Assembly (NCBI GenBank): GCA_023416195.1
Contig: JAEZID010000089.1
Coordinates: forward strand, 1-6,404
Length of the DNA: 6,404 nucleotides
Reading direction: 5' to 3'
Source: Pseudomonadota bacterium
GTDB lineage: Bacteria; Pseudomonadota; Alphaproteobacteria; Azospirillales; Azospirillaceae
The position numbers and the translations under genes are program-made. Numbering within the stretch: position 1 is the stretch's first letter; every line of letters starts with the position of its first letter. Shown piece after piece: positions 5,434 through 6,404 of the stretch. The notes beneath the pieces are model-generated. The model was not told where the DNA came from and did not search any database. It worked only from the letters and a program-made list of their open reading frames with translations.

Positions 5434-6404
5434 TTACTCGGCGGCGAGCGCCGCCGGACCGCGATAGCCCTGCGGGTTGCGCTGGCGCCACGCCCAGGCG
5501 CCGCCGATGATGCTGTCCAGATCGGGGAAGCGCGGCTCCCAGCCGACATCCTTGCGGATGCGCTCCGACGAGGCGATCAGCACCGCCGGGTCGCCGGCGC
5601 GGCGCGGGCCGACCTTCACGGGAACCGGGCGGCCGGTGACGCGCTCGGTCGCCTCGATCACCTCGCGGACGCTGTAGCCCTTGCCGTTGCCGAGGTTGTA
5701 GCGGACGCTGCGCTCGTCCAGCAGCGGCAGCACGCGCAGATGCGCGTCGGCCAGATCGCAGACGTGGATGTAGTCGCGCACGCAAGTGCCGTCCGGCGTC
5801 GGGTAGTCGTCGCCGAAGATCTCGATGTGCGGGCGCTTGCCGGCGGCGGCGTCCAGCACCAGCGGGATCAGGTGCGTTTCGGGATGGTGGTCCTCGCCCA
5901 GCAGGCCGTTCGGGTGCGCGCCCGCCGCGTTGAAGTAGCGCAGGCAGGCCGAGCGCAGCCCGTGGCAGCGGTCGGCCCAATGCAGCGCCCGCTCGATCAT
6001 GTATTTCGATTCGCCGTAGGGGCTGCCGGGGTCGATGGTGGCGTCCTCGTCGATGGGCAGGCGCTCCGGCATACCGAACAGGTTGGCCGTGGAGGAGAAG
6101 ACCATCTTGCCCACCCCCGCCTGCACCGCCGCCTGGATCAGGTTCAGCGAGGTGACGGCGTTGCCATGCAGATAGGCATGCGGGTTGCGCATCGACTCGC
6201 CCACCAGCGACAGCGCCGCGAAGTGGAACACGGCGTCGAATTTCCATTCGGCGAAGGTGCGCTTCAGCGCCTCCGTATCGGCGAGGTCGGCTTCCACGAA
6301 GGCGGCCTCCGCCGGGACGGCGGCGCGGTGGCCCTGGCGCAGGTTGTCGAGCACGACGACGTTGAAGCCGCGATCGAGCAGCTCGGCCACGCAATGGCTG
6401 CCGA
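5434..6404 (-). CDS. galE: UDP-glucose 4-epimerase GalE (5' partial)
   Basis: GalE interconverts UDP-glucose and UDP-galactose with bound NAD, supplying galactose units for surface polysaccharides and the Leloir pathway in the cytosol. The window cuts off the start: the frame continues through 6402 as GSHCVAELL, the end of the Rossmann motif GxxGxxGSH, so about 10-15 residues are missing and the in-frame GTG at 6390 is internal. Counting from that Gly, 322 residues are visible, close to the usual 320-340. The short-chain dehydrogenase-type catalytic pair is Y129 and K133 (SPYGESK). The FSST motif (102-105) has Thr where the E. coli enzyme has Ser124, an accepted variant. NAD-ribose binding fits LDNLRQG near residue 20. 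NAAGAHPNG, DHHPETHLIP and GTCVRDYIHV are typical. At the gatekeeper position matching E. coli Tyr299 I read Leu (about 275), which may allow N-acetylated sugars too. The stop TAA is at 5434-5436; the MarR-family gene follows after 31 bases. Confidence 0.95.
   Translation of the reverse strand, partial: GSHCVAELLDRGFNVVVLDNLRQGHRAAVPAEAAFVEADLADTEALKRTFAEWKFDAVFHFAALSLVGESMRNPHAYLHGNAVTSLNLIQAAVQAGVGKMVFSSTANLFGMPERLPIDEDATIDPGSPYGESKYMIERALHWADRCHGLRSACLRYFNAAGAHPNGLLGEDHHPETHLIPLVLDAAAGKRPHIEIFGDDYPTPDGTCVRDYIHVCDLADAHLRVLPLLDERSVRYNLGNGKGYSVREVIEATERVTGRPVPVKVGPRRAGDPAVLIASSERIRKDVGWEPRFPDLDSIIGGAWAWRQRNPQGYRGPAALAAE

Noticed and set aside
5403..5549. A 49-residue N-terminal extension of the MarR-family protein
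   Set aside because: It would overlap the galE coding sequence, is of low complexity (Arg, Ser, Lys), and the ATG at 5402 has a good Shine-Dalgarno and gives normal family length.
5399..6394. A 331-codon minus-strand frame overlapping galE
   Set aside because: The translation is Arg/Gly/Pro-rich and out of frame with the unmistakable GalE motifs.

Overview
The window is about two thirds G+C, with dense long open frames and strong G/C bias at third codon positions. Its gene content (a DUF2336 protein, an LdtR-like MarR regulator and a GalE close to standard bacterial forms) points to an alphaproteobacterium, most likely of the Rhodospirillales/Azospirillum type. That placement rests on family recognition and composition, not on a database search.

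Layout. Positions 2-3532 (+) hold one very long reading frame that is already open at the left edge, so its true start lies upstream. It encodes at least 1,176 residues: an unrecognised N-terminal half of about 470 residues, a DNA/RNA non-specific endonuclease domain (DRGH motif) and a C-terminal trypsin-fold serine protease with a complete His-Asp-Ser triad. Positions 3533-3707 are a convergent intergenic gap holding a strong hairpin. Positions 3708-6404 are all on the minus strand and form a tight probable operon in the order galE (5' end cut by the window), a MarR-family regulator, and a DUF2336 protein. The spacings are 31 and 15 bases, and the last ribosome binding site overlaps the preceding stop codon.

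How the parts work together. The minus-strand genes look like ordinary chromosomal genes: nucleotide-sugar epimerisation for surface polysaccharide, a winged-helix regulator that may govern envelope functions, and a HEAT-like alphaproteobacterial protein of unknown role. The plus-strand gene is the unusual part. A nuclease and a protease sit on one chain, the protease starts with a zymogen-type Lys-Arg/Val-Val-Gly-Gly junction, and an arginine-rich linker joins the two enzymes. This suggests a self-processing toxic effector, perhaps of a bacterial conflict or antiphage system, in which protease activation could release the nuclease. The trigger or sensor is not visible; it may be the N-terminal half or lie left of the window. 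No RNA genes, insertion sequences, CRISPR arrays or attachment sites were found.
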